Shown piece after piece: positions 1-7,456 of a stretch of 10,470 nucleotides of DNA. The notes under the pieces are model-generated. The model made no database searches and was not told where the DNA came from. It saw only the letters and a program-made list of their open reading frames with translations. A program made the translations under genes and the position numbers. This DNA is from Planctomycetota bacterium (GTDB taxonomy: Bacteria > Planctomycetota > Phycisphaerae > UBA1845), in the NCBI GenBank assembly GCA_022566435.1, contig JADFIX010000056.1:1-10470 (forward strand), read 5' to 3'. Numbering within the stretch: the first letter of the stretch is position 1; every line of letters begins with the position of its first letter.

Positions 1-100
1 ATAGGAACGCGCAAGTCAAGTGTCAGTGGAGAAGATATCGTAATCCGGCATGCGCTGTCGCGGGTCAAAAGAACGCAAGAGAATCCCGGACAGTATTGGT

Positions 101-217
101 ATCGCCCCTGCCGGGGCTACGGACGTAAACCACGCATTCTGACCCATGGCTGGCCGCCGGCTGGCCGCCATGGGCTACAAACCGTTCGCCCCTGACGGGG
201 CTGGGAGCGCACGGTTT
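101..217. repeat. cluster of three palindromic intergenic repeats
   Basis: Three hairpins follow one another before the DUF2007 gene. The first is GCCCC-TGCC-GGGGC at 104-117. The second pairs CCCATGGC (143-150) with GCCATGGG (167-174) and has an inner GGCC/GGCC stem. The third pairs AAACCGT (179-185) with ACGGTTT (211-217) around a second GCCCC-TGAC-GGGGC (188-201). The GCCCCTGNCGGGGCT unit therefore occurs twice. None is followed by a T-run, so these look like dispersed palindromic repeats rather than terminators. The first 100 bases hold nothing I can assign. Confidence 0.6.
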
Positions 218-298
218 GAATGTATCATGATTGAACGCGTCGGCAACCGAGTCTATGGTAACGGCTTAGCCCGAGTCGGGATTCTTCTGGAGTTTACG

Positions 299-706
299 AT
301 GAAGAAGGTTTATGCCTCCCCGGATCGCTCGCAGATCGAAATCGTGACTCAATTACTGCGCGAAGAGGGGATCGAAAGTCGAATTCTCAATGAACACACT
401 TCCGCTGTCTTGGGTGACGTTCCGTTTTTCAAGGCCCATCCCGAAGTCTGGGTTCGCGACGAAGACCAGCCTGGTGCCAAGGCGGTGGTGGCGCGGTTCG
501 AGTCCGGCGAGACGCGGGACGAGCGGAAGTTGGAGCCGTGGCGCTGTCCGTCGTGCGGCGAAACCATCGACGGGCAGTTCACGCAATGTTGGAATTGTAC
601 CCCCGATGATCCGCGCGATGACGTGGAATCACAGTGCCTGAAATGCGGATACCTGCTGCGCGACCTTCCCGAGCGCCGCTGCCCGGAATGCGGAACGGAG
701 TTTTGA
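299..706 (+). CDS. DUF2007-type protein with two C-terminal zinc-ribbon Cys pairs
   Basis: A 135-aa protein. Residues 1-66 (MKKVYASPDRSQIEIVTQLL onward) look like the DUF2007 (PF09413) fold, a small domain named as a putative signal-transducing module in prokaryotes. Here it has the typical 'which enzyme version am I' pattern of a strand, a helix, an Asn/Thr-rich middle (NEHTSAVLGD) and a WVRDEDQPGA segment. Residues 83-100 form a CPSC-x10-CWNC zinc-ribbon-like unit, and residues 113-131 a CLKC-x11-CPEC unit. There is no signal peptide or membrane segment, so it is probably cytosolic. The frame is open from 146, but I chose ATG 299 because GGAG (289-292) lies 6 nt before it, and because the upstream 51 codons only read through the palindromic repeats. 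The ligand or partner is unknown. Confidence 0.8.
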   Translation: MKKVYASPDRSQIEIVTQLLREEGIESRILNEHTSAVLGDVPFFKAHPEVWVRDEDQPGAKAVVARFESGETRDERKLEPWRCPSCGETIDGQFTQCWNCTPDDPRDDVESQCLKCGYLLRDLPERRCPECGTEF

Positions 707-739
707 GGATCCTGTTGTCTGTCGGTGGGGTCGCCCTGT

Positions 740-768
740 CCCGTGGTTGCCACAGTTGCCACCACGGG
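740..768 (+). repeat. hairpin downstream of the DUF2007 gene
   Basis: CCCGTGGT (740-747) pairs perfectly with ACCACGGG (761-768) across a 13-nt loop, 33 nt after the stop of the DUF2007 gene. No T-run follows, so it is at best a weak terminator. Its right arm and flank (CCACGGGCTAGCCACCGG) resemble the CCATGGGCTACAAACCG of the repeat at 167-184, so it may be a diverged copy of the same palindromic family. Confidence 0.45.
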
Positions 769-1516
769 CTAGCCACCGGTCCGAACAACACCAAAATCAT
801 CAAGCAGAATGTCGCGTGCTTATGATAAGAACTCCCGAAATGGACCTACCTTTGTGGTTTTGCAAACGGCATGGATTCTACCGGCAATTCGATCTGTGAG
901 CCGGACGACCAATCGACCCTAACGCTCGCTCTGGCAGGTTGTATGAACATGTCCGTTTTCAGGAAATTCTTTGCCGCGTCGCGACCAAACCATGTACGCT
1001 ACATAGCCTACACAGCACGCACTCTCAATGGCCGGCCACCATTCTACCGCCGACGTAGGAACGACCCTCCGACTATTATCCACCACAAATCGCTTTGTTT
1101 CAAGAGTCTTCCGAGTTCTGCGGCTCGTCTTAACCATGTAGGCTATATAGACTATATATCGTGTACAGTTAGGTGTATGCACACCCACTGTCGCGGCGCC
1201 ATATGTCTACCCGGCTGCCGGAGCGCAAGAGATTTCTGTGGTAATCGTGCGCTCACAACAGTAATCTGTTTTGCACGGTGACCGTCGCTGGGGTCTATCC
1301 ACACCGAATCCTGTAAGTTGGCGGTAGGCGAGTTTGATCGCACCGGAAGAGACTCGTCGCTAATCGCGGGACGTGTGGATGGCTAACCGTTTTCTCGGTC
1401 ACGTGCGCGGGGTGATGGCAGGCTGACCACCATCGCGTCAACGCAGAAGCATCGTAAGAGAGGGGCTTGGTTTGGTTCGATTTCACAAGCGGAGGGATCG
1501 AAAGCGGTCCACCGGT
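769..1516. other. gene-poor spacer with a 9-bp-periodic repeat
   Basis: I see no convincing gene here. The longest frame (871-1281) has no ribosome binding site and a low-complexity, Cys/Arg-rich translation. The only structure is a diverged direct repeat: AACCATGTACGCTACATAG at about 988-1006 and AACCATGTAGGCTATATAG at 1132-1150, about 144 nt apart. Both have a roughly 9-bp internal period (TGTAGGCTA, TATAGACTA). The second copy holds a perfect palindrome, TATATAG-A-CTATATA, at 1144-1158. The remainder to the end of the minus-strand gene shows no terminator with a clear T-run. Confidence 0.5.
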
Positions 1517-2488
1517 CTAGCGACGCGGACAGGCCCGCCATTCTATACGGCGGATTATGATGGTCCCGCACGAAAGAAGTGTCAGGAGCGTGACCATCAT
1601 GCCCCAGGTCGACACGGCGGGGATGGGTGGGACGAAGCACGCGGCGGGGACTGTGGGATTGCCCGCGCCCGTCCAGGCGGCGTCGAAGGCGTCCCAATCG
1701 TCGCAGTCGACGTCGGTATCGGCGTCGAAGTCGGCCCAGCGGCATCCCGGCCCGGCGTCGACGTTCTCGCCGGAGTTGTCAACGCATTCCTCGAAGAAAT
1801 ACTGATCGTTTTCGTCGACCTGTCCGTCGCTGTCGAAATCCCCGCTGCCGTCGATGGGGATCACGCCGTAGCGGACGTAGTCGATTTCGCTTGTGGAGTC
1901 CATCTCGGAAACCTTAGCGCGCCAACCGAGAACCGGAAAAACGGACGGATAGGCTCCCTCAGGGATGCCGGAATCGACCACCACGCCGTCAATGAACCAA
2001 GCGTAGCTTGTCGTGTCGCGCAGCTCCAGCCTGTACGTGTGAAACACGTCCGGGGCGATATCGAAGAAAAGAATAGGGAGCAGCGCGTCGCGAAAAAGCT
2101 TGACCTGGTCACGCGCGATCGTCCATCCGTACGTCAATTCACCGAAGCTGCCAGCCGTAAGAGCAAGCGGCGATTGCCCAATAATCTCCGACCGATCGCC
2201 GTCGGTCATCGAGCGAAACTCAACAAAAAAAGTCGGGTCACCCTCGAAATCGTCCAGGTCACGCCGATAGATGTCGCTGTCACCACCCGGTGGCGGACCG
2301 CACTCGCCGATTTCAACGTCCATGACCAAAACACCGCCGACCAAGGATCGTTCTGGCGTGCAAAATGTTTCGCGTTCCCACGCAGGCGTGGCGTCATCCG
2401 GGAAGGAAGTCGCTTCGTATGAGACCACTTGCCCGGGCGCGAGGCCCGCCAACAGACCTAAACAAAGCACTGTGTACACGATGCGCAT
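1517..2488 (-). CDS. secreted LamG-like/dockerin-like protein with IPTL-CTERM-type tail (copy 1)
   Basis: A 323-aa protein. Residues 1-20 are a signal peptide ending in LAPGQ. Residues about 21-210 look like a concanavalin/LamG-type beta-sandwich: TFFVEF, then HTYRLELRD, then YAWFIDGVVVDSG is the usual strand order. Residues 217-235 (DFDSDGQVDENDQ) and 253-272 (DFDADTDVDCDDWDAF) are two calcium-loop, dockerin-like repeats. Residues 289-296 read IPAVSTWG, followed by a hydrophobic stretch to about 311 and RR. That is the layout of the IPTL-CTERM sorting signal, so the protein is probably exported and processed by an exosortase-type system. The start has GGGGA 6 nt upstream. It is divergent from the gene at 2554, and it aligns without gaps to the gene at 3112-4080 (about 236 of 310 residues identical by hand count). 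The ligand is unknown. Confidence 0.85.
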   Translation of the reverse strand: MRIVYTVLCLGLLAGLAPGQVVSYEATSFPDDATPAWERETFCTPERSLVGGVLVMDVEIGECGPPPGGDSDIYRRDLDDFEGDPTFFVEFRSMTDGDRSEIIGQSPLALTAGSFGELTYGWTIARDQVKLFRDALLPILFFDIAPDVFHTYRLELRDTTSYAWFIDGVVVDSGIPEGAYPSVFPVLGWRAKVSEMDSTSEIDYVRYGVIPIDGSGDFDSDGQVDENDQYFFEECVDNSGENVDAGPGCRWADFDADTDVDCDDWDAFDAAWTGAGNPTVPAACFVPPIPAVSTWGMMVTLLTLLSCGTIIIRRIEWRACPRR

Positions 2489-2553
2489 GAGAAATCCCCG
2501 TACGTTGATTCCGACTCATTGTAGCAAGTAACCATGATAGAAAAAAGGACAAG
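2489..2553. promoter_or_regulatory. divergent promoter region, copy 1
   Basis: This 65-nt gap separates two divergent starts and is largely repeated at 4081-4146. The shared core is CATTGTAGCAAGTAACCATG, followed by GAAAAAAGGACAAG. On the minus strand the core reads TACAAT (complement of 2518-2523), a good -10 box about 30 nt before the minus gene. I could not find a convincing -35 for it, nor a clear promoter for the plus gene. For the plus gene, AAGGA at 2545-2549 precedes ATG 2554/2557, and AAGGA at 2561-2565 precedes ATG 2572. Confidence 0.5.
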
Positions 2554-3102
2554 ATGATGAAAGGAAAAACCATGGCTAATCGAAGCCTATGTACGATCAT
2601 CGTATCTATAGGATGTGTTTTCGCTGGCACTTTCGCCCGAGCCGACGAGCGTTGCGTGGTCAACCCCGGGTCCGGACCGGATATTTGCGTGGACTGGGAT
2701 TTGACAGGACAACCCGACCCGCTATTCGACTTCGCCTTAAACTTCAGCGACAATCCGGACGTCACGCTCAGGAGAGGAGCCGCGTGGAACGTGCGATCGA
2801 AGGACGACAGCGGAAATCCGGCCAATATCGGCGATATCAAGATCGACGCCACGGTGGTGACCGACAGTTTCGACCTGGCGATTACCGATAACAGCGGCGG
2901 ATTCGGCGTCGGCGGTCCGGGGGCCGCCAACGTCGGCTCCATCATCCTGTCCGACGACGTGGTAGGCCCCAATAATGACCCCTGGACCGGCTACTCCTCC
3001 ATCACCGCAAAAATGTCACCACAAAGGCACCAAGACACGAAGGGCAGTCTTCTTCTTTGTGTCTTTGTGCCTTCAGGCTCCCTATGCACTCGCCTTCAGT
3101 AG
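2554..3102 (+). pseudogene. truncated 5' copy of the large secreted protein gene
   Basis: The translation matches the first 150 or so residues of the 1090-aa protein at 4147. It has the same signal peptide layout (MANRSLCTIIV...TFARA), then DICVDW, NPDVTL, GAAWNVRSKD, and GNPANIGDIKIDATV, up to WTGYSS at about 3000. After that the two diverge. The frame runs on for about 32 codons through an unrelated hairpin element and stops at 3102, so the tail (TAKMSPQRHQDTKG onward) is read-through of the element. About 940 residues are missing. The start could be 2554, 2557 or 2572; the last has AAGGA 6 nt upstream and both copies keep it. A short secreted product might still be made, but I read this as the broken half of a tandem duplication. 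Confidence 0.7.
3024..3073. repeat. long hairpin element at the duplication junction
   Basis: Positions 3024-3042 (AAGGCACCAAGACACGAAG) pair with 3055-3073 (CTTTGTGTCTTTGTGCCTT). The 19-bp stem has one mismatch and one G-T wobble, with a 12-nt loop. It sits where the truncated gene departs from its paralog. From memory, CACAAAGRCACNAAG-type hairpins are a common intergenic element in environmental bacterial genomes; I cannot verify that here. No T-run follows on either strand. Confidence 0.65.
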
Positions 3103-3111
3103 TGAAAAGTC

Positions 3112-4080
3112 TTACACGCGATGGAGAAGGAAGCGACGGGAACGAATAAGAAGCGTACCCAGAATCATCACGCAAAGCGTCATGACCATCATACCCCAGG
3201 TGGATACTGCGGGGATGGGTGGCACGGCGCAGGCGGCGGCGACCGTCGGATCGCCCGCGCCGGTCCAGGCCGTCTCGAAGGCATCCCAATCGTCGCAGTC
3301 GACGTCGCTATCGCCGTCGAAGTCGGCCCAGCGGCATCCCGGTCCAGCGTCGACGTTCTCGCCGGAATTATCCAGGCATTCCTCGAAGTAGAACTGATCG
3401 TTGGCGTCGACCGCACCGTCGCTGTCGAAATCCCCGCTGCCGTCGACGGGGATGACGCCGTAGCGCAGGTAGTCGAGTTGGGTTTGGGAATCCATTTCAA
3501 ACGCACTAGCGAGCCAACCCAAAGTTGGGAAGAAGGATGGATATGCGCCCTCCGGCGTCCCCGAATCAACTACTGCGCCATCGATGAACCACGTGTAGCT
3601 CGACGTGTCGCGCAACTCAAGACGAAACGTATGGAACACGTCCGGGTCTATATCAAAAAACAAAATCGGCAAGAGTACGTCACGCACAAGCTTGACCTGA
3701 TCGTGGGCAATCGTCCAATTGTATCTAACCGCGCCGAGGCTGCCAGCCGCAACGGCGGCTGGTGCCTGTCCAACAATCTCGGAGCGGTTGCCGTCTGTCT
3801 TCAACCGAAACTCAACAAAGAAACTCTGTACCCCTTCGAAATCGTCGAGGTCTCGCCGATAGGCGTCACTGTCACCGCCAGGTGGCGGGCCACATTCCCC
3901 AATCTCGACATTGATGACCAGCACGCCATCTACGAGCGATCGCTCAGGTGTGCAGAATGTTTCGCGCTCCCAAGGCGGCACGGTATCATCCGGGAAGGAG
4001 GTCGCTTCGTATGACACCACTTGCCCGAGCGCGGGGACCGCCGTGAAAACGAGCACGAGCGTTGCATAAACAACACGCAT
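3112..4080 (-). CDS. secreted LamG-like/dockerin-like protein with IPTL-CTERM-type tail (copy 2)
   Basis: A 322-aa paralog of the gene at 1517-2488, aligned without gaps over about 310 residues. The signal peptide ends in VPALGQ (residue 20). The beta-sandwich-like part has SFFVEF, HTFRLELRD and YTWFIDGAVVDSG. The two calcium-loop repeats are at 217-235 (DFDSDGAVDANDQ) and 253-272 (DFDGDSDVDCDDWDAF). The tail IPAVSTWGMMV with a hydrophobic segment and a basic end is at 289-322. Differences gather in the signal peptide, around 106-120 and 191-200, and in the tail membrane segment, while the calcium loops and the Cys residues at 43, 63, 235, 249 and 262 are kept. This looks like purifying selection on both copies. 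AGGGA lies 6 nt before the ATG. The frame is intact, so both copies may work. Confidence 0.85.
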   Translation of the reverse strand: MRVVYATLVLVFTAVPALGQVVSYEATSFPDDTVPPWERETFCTPERSLVDGVLVINVEIGECGPPPGGDSDAYRRDLDDFEGVQSFFVEFRLKTDGNRSEIVGQAPAAVAAGSLGAVRYNWTIAHDQVKLVRDVLLPILFFDIDPDVFHTFRLELRDTSSYTWFIDGAVVDSGTPEGAYPSFFPTLGWLASAFEMDSQTQLDYLRYGVIPVDGSGDFDSDGAVDANDQFYFEECLDNSGENVDAGPGCRWADFDGDSDVDCDDWDAFETAWTGAGDPTVAAACAVPPIPAVSTWGMMVMTLCVMILGTLLIRSRRFLLHRV

Positions 4081-4146
4081 CGGAATTCCCTCTTAAGTTG
4101 ATTCTGAATCATTGTAGCAAGTAACCATGCTGAAAAAAAGGACAAG
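4081..4146. promoter_or_regulatory. divergent promoter region, copy 2
   Basis: This 66-nt spacer repeats that at 2489-2553, with the core CATTGTAGCAAGTAACCATG and the A-rich GAAAAAAAGGACAAG kept. TACAAT (complement of 4111-4116) is again placed as a -10 for the minus gene. Its conservation between copies, compared with the freely drifting bases next to the minus start, suggests that this core controls both genes. Confidence 0.5.
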
Positions 4147-7100
4147 ATGATGAAAGGAAAAATCATGACGAATCGAAGCTTATGTGCGATGATCGCAGTT
4201 GCAGGATGCATCTTCGCCCACGGCTCCGCCCTCGCGGTCGAACGTTGCGTGGATAACCCCGAATCCGGGGCCAACAGACCGGATATTTGTGTGGACTGGA
4301 ACCAGACGGGACAACCTACGCTAGGTTTCAACTTCGACGTAATCTTTACCGACCTCGCCAATCCGGATGTCACCCTGTTTACGGGTGCCGCGTGGAACGT
4401 CCGATCGAAGGACAACGCCGGAAATCCGGCCAATATCGGCGATATCAAGATCGACGCCACGGTATTGTCGGACGCGTTCGATCTCACCATCACCGACGGG
4501 GCGGTCCCGCCGGGCCCTGGTGCGGTCAACGTTGGGGCCATCCTCCTCAACGACCCCGACCCCCTCTGGACCGGCCACTCCTCCCTCCTCGGCGGACACA
4601 TCACGGGTGATTTCTCCGGCGAATTGAGAGCCCGCGTCGATACGTCCGATAACGGCGGTGCGGTGGTTCTCACCATTGACGGGGATTTTCTGGATGACCT
4701 TGTGATCGAGAAGGATGGATCGGACCCCGCGGTAGATGGATACGCGGGGACTCTGACTCTCGTCATCAATGGGCAGTTTCGCGGCGGGATTGCCGTCGGG
4801 CAAATAGATTATCTGGAAATTGAGGAGGTGCCGTACTTTGCCAACGTACGCATAATTGGCGATGTCGCCGGTGATTTGATTATCCGAACCTTAGCCGGTG
4901 GATCTGGTACACTACTGACGCTCGGAGCGAATTTCGGTAACTGCCCCTTAGGCAAGACGTCAACGCTCAGAAACGGCGGCTCGGTAGTCATTGAGTCATT
5001 CGGAAGCGAATCTTGGATCGATGTCTTTTACGATGTTAAAGAAGGATCGAATTTTACGATCGAGCAGCTAATCAGTGGCATTAGCCGAACATTTTGCAAA
5101 TTCTATTACTACGGCTTCAACGGAACACTCACGCTCCAGAATGGTATACCCGACAACACAGCGATCGTATTCGCACACGAGTCGCCGCTCCTTGAAAACG
5201 GATCGGTCATTCTGAAGGACGAGAACGACGTCTTGCAAGAGATGGCCGGCGAATTATATTTTGATGGTGGCACTCGCGCGGGAAGCGCTGTGGTGGCCGG
5301 CGTGCTTTCCGGACACTTCGTTCCTACCGCAGGTGGTACGGTGTTTTGCTCCGCATACGGCGACGGGCTGCCCTTCGCCGGCACGGCGTCGTTTACTGAG
5401 ATGACCCTCAACGGAGTCGTCTTCGTTGACTCTATCTATCCAAACGTTGGATTAGAAGGGACAATCAGTTTTGATGGTGACATGAAGGGATCTTTTAGCA
5501 CTTGCAGGATCGAGGGGTCTGACCCCTGTATCGAATGGAATGGAACCCTTGATATCGGCGGCGACATGACAGGGCAAATCTTCACCGTAACAGGAAACCA
5601 CTCTCCCGCCGACATGAGCGGTGAGATCCTCGTGGGCGGTTTGATCGACGACACCGCGATCATCGACATCGGCGGCGACATGAGTGGTTTGATTACGTCG
5701 GTTGGCGACATGAGTGGCCAAATCTCCGTCGGCGGTCTGATGAGTGGCGAACTCTTCGTGCGCGGTTTGATCGTCGATGATCCTACCCGCGTCGAAGTCG
5801 AGATCGTCGGCGCGTTTTCCGGAAATATCTGCGCGAAGAACGTAGCGCCGGGCGGTCCACTTGACACGGGCATCATTACGGTGGGGAGCATGGGCGCAGC
5901 CGAGCTTTGCGGCTACACGGTCAACTGCCTGACGGCCTCGGATTGTGTTGATTTAGTCGGCGTGCCGCCCAACGAGGTTCCCAATACTTGCACCGACGAC
6001 TTTTGCGAACAAAACTATTGCTGGAATCCAGGTAACGGTAGCTGCGGATCATATCCGCCGGCGCCGGCCCGGCCGTATCTGGCCAACCAGAAAAATAGAT
6101 ACCTTTCGTTTGATCCAGGCAATACCGGCTCTTGGGCCTTTGCTGTGGAGATGACGGTAGGTCCCGGCGCCCCACTCGAGTTGGGTTGGGTCGGCCAGCA
6201 GGATGGAAATGGCGTGTCGCCGGTGGTCGCCGATCCGTATTTCAGTAGCGATTGGACTTCCGTCGTTCATGTGGCCGATTGCGAAATTGTGCCTGTGGCG
6301 ACCTACGCGATTAGCGCAACGACCCAGCAGTCACCGCCCCATGAGCCCTTCACCGCAGCCTTGTCGGTGGAGACGATCGATGAGCCGGCCGGCGGAAAAT
6401 TCTGGGGTGACGTTGTCGGCAGTATCGTCGACGCGGTCTATACGCCACCCAACGGATTCACGAATGTCGAAGACGTGACGGCGACGATCAAGGGGTTTCA
6501 GGCGGTATCCAACGCTGCACACTTTTCATGGCTCGACGTACAACCGGAGTGTCCGAATGGCGTAATCAACTTTGACGATACCTTGCACGTCATTCTGGCC
6601 TTTACGGGCGCTGCCTACCCATTTTCGGACCCCCTGAATTGTGATCCTTGCACGGGACCTACCACTGGGAACATCGACTTTCTTATGGTGGCGGATCACG
6701 AGGTGATCGATCCTGACGAGCAGGTGGTCATCGACGTCCATGTCGAGCCGGCGTTGGATGTGGGGGTCTACGAGGTGTCGCTTGAAGTGTCGGGCGGCAC
6801 GACCGGCAGTCTGGACCTGACGAGCATGACCGTCAACAAGGCCCGATCGGATTACATCTTCGGCACCAGTTCGGTGGCCGACGCCGTCGATGACGCCGGA
6901 GGTCGACTGGCGGCGGCCATGACCGACGGTACGGGTGTGGACGTGACCACGGCCAACGACTATTTGGGCACGTTTACCTTTACCGCTTCTTCGGATGCCG
7001 GCGGGGTGTTCGAGGTAAAGGTGCGTCCGATTGCCGAGGCGTATTTGAGCGACTCGAACGTCGATCCGATCGGTACCTCTTCGGGCGACAGTCTTTTTAT

Positions 7101-7419
7101 CGGCGTGGACGTGGAGTGCGTGATCGACGCGCACTGCGACGACCTCGACGAATGTACTGACGACGCCTGCGTCATCTTCGTTTGCCAGAACACGAACAAC
7201 TTTTGCGACGATGCCAACGATTGCACCTCGGACACGTGCAACGCGGGCGTCTGCGAGCACAGCAACGAGCCTCCGGGGACGCCATGCGAAGACGGGCAGT
7301 TCTGCACGACTCCCGACACCTGCAATAACAAGGGTGCGTGCATTGGTGGCCCGAACGATCCGTGTCTTCCGACGGAGATCTGCATCGAGTTTCTGGACGT
7401 GTGCAATCCAGGAAGCTAA
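4147..7419 (+). CDS. large secreted multi-domain surface protein
   Basis: A 1090-aa protein. Residues 1-30 are a signal peptide ending in GSALA. Residues 31-150 are shared with the truncated copy at 2554. Residues about 150-465 are beta-strand-rich and show no family I know. Residues 469-560 hold repeats of the type GGDMSGxI / GGLMSGEL, probably a beta-roll or solenoid. Residues 594-625 are a Cys cluster (CTDDFCEQNYC). Residues 651-829 match a module typical of planctomycete surface proteins: NRYLSFDPGN, then WGDVVG (753-758), then two degenerate dockerin-like units (PPNGFTNVEDV and PNGVINFDDT). Residues 842-990 are a possible cohesin-like beta-sandwich (VVIDVHV, GVYEVSLEVSG). Residues 991-1088 are Cys-rich CTDDxC-type repeats. 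There is no C-terminal sorting tail. Starts at 4147, 4150 or 4165 all have a plausible AAGGA; 4165 has the best spacing (6 nt). A role in surface assembly is inferred. Confidence 0.85.
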   Translation: MMKGKIMTNRSLCAMIAVAGCIFAHGSALAVERCVDNPESGANRPDICVDWNQTGQPTLGFNFDVIFTDLANPDVTLFTGAAWNVRSKDNAGNPANIGDIKIDATVLSDAFDLTITDGAVPPGPGAVNVGAILLNDPDPLWTGHSSLLGGHITGDFSGELRARVDTSDNGGAVVLTIDGDFLDDLVIEKDGSDPAVDGYAGTLTLVINGQFRGGIAVGQIDYLEIEEVPYFANVRIIGDVAGDLIIRTLAGGSGTLLTLGANFGNCPLGKTSTLRNGGSVVIESFGSESWIDVFYDVKEGSNFTIEQLISGISRTFCKFYYYGFNGTLTLQNGIPDNTAIVFAHESPLLENGSVILKDENDVLQEMAGELYFDGGTRAGSAVVAGVLSGHFVPTAGGTVFCSAYGDGLPFAGTASFTEMTLNGVVFVDSIYPNVGLEGTISFDGDMKGSFSTCRIEGSDPCIEWNGTLDIGGDMTGQIFTVTGNHSPADMSGEILVGGLIDDTAIIDIGGDMSGLITSVGDMSGQISVGGLMSGELFVRGLIVDDPTRVEVEIVGAFSGNICAKNVAPGGPLDTGIITVGSMGAAELCGYTVNCLTASDCVDLVGVPPNEVPNTCTDDFCEQNYCWNPGNGSCGSYPPAPARPYLANQKNRYLSFDPGNTGSWAFAVEMTVGPGAPLELGWVGQQDGNGVSPVVADPYFSSDWTSVVHVADCEIVPVATYAISATTQQSPPHEPFTAALSVETIDEPAGGKFWGDVVGSIVDAVYTPPNGFTNVEDVTATIKGFQAVSNAAHFSWLDVQPECPNGVINFDDTLHVILAFTGAAYPFSDPLNCDPCTGPTTGNIDFLMVADHEVIDPDEQVVIDVHVEPALDVGVYEVSLEVSGGTTGSLDLTSMTVNKARSDYIFGTSSVADAVDDAGGRLAAAMTDGTGVDVTTANDYLGTFTFTASSDAGGVFEVKVRPIAEAYLSDSNVDPIGTSSGDSLFIGVDVECVIDAHCDDLDECTDDACVIFVCQNTNNFCDDANDCTSDTCNAGVCEHSNEPPGTPCEDGQFCTTPDTCNNKGACIGGPNDPCLPTEICIEFLDVCNPGS
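5551..5830 (+). repeat. GDMSG-type coding repeat inside the large protein
   Basis: Between residues 469 and 560 the protein repeats a hydrophobic-GG-[DL]-M-[ST]-G-x-[IL] motif: GGDMTGQI, ADMSGEI, GGDMSGLI, GDMSGQI, GGLMSGEL. The spacing is irregular (10 to 25 residues). At DNA level the shared words are GGCGGCGACATGAG and GACATGAGTGG. It is a protein solenoid signature and not a DNA repeat array. Confidence 0.7.
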
Positions 7420-7431
7420 ACACCGTCACGG

Positions 7432-7456
7432 CCGTCATATGTTTGCGATATGACGG
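7432..7456 (+). terminator. perfect 9-bp hairpin after the large gene
   Basis: CCGTCATAT (7432-7440) pairs perfectly with ATATGACGG (7448-7456) across a 7-nt loop. It begins 13 nt after the TAA stop. No T-run follows, so it may end transcription in a non-canonical way or stabilise the 3' end. Confidence 0.5.

Noticed and set aside
871..1281. 136-codon plus-strand frame in the spacer
   Set aside because: No ribosome binding site, Cys/Arg-rich translation without domain character, and it simply reads through the 9-bp-periodic repeats.
1472..2422. Long plus-strand frame of 316 codons antisense to the secreted protein gene (and its counterpart 3121-4014)
   Set aside because: Shadow of the minus-strand gene. 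The minus reading has a signal peptide, calcium-loop motifs and a sorting tail; the plus reading has none and no ribosome binding site.
4165..4260. Lipoprotein signal (VAGC) in the large protein
   Set aside because: The Cys follows a short hydrophobic stretch, and the truncated copy has SIGC without a proper lipobox. A signal peptidase I site (GSALA) a few residues later fits both copies.
5551..5830. CRISPR-like or tandem DNA array
   Set aside because: The repeated words belong to in-frame GDMSG protein motifs with irregular spacing and no uniform spacers.
6526..7260. 244-codon minus-strand frame inside the large protein gene
   Set aside because: Antisense shadow of the well-supported 1090-aa protein in a high-GC region.
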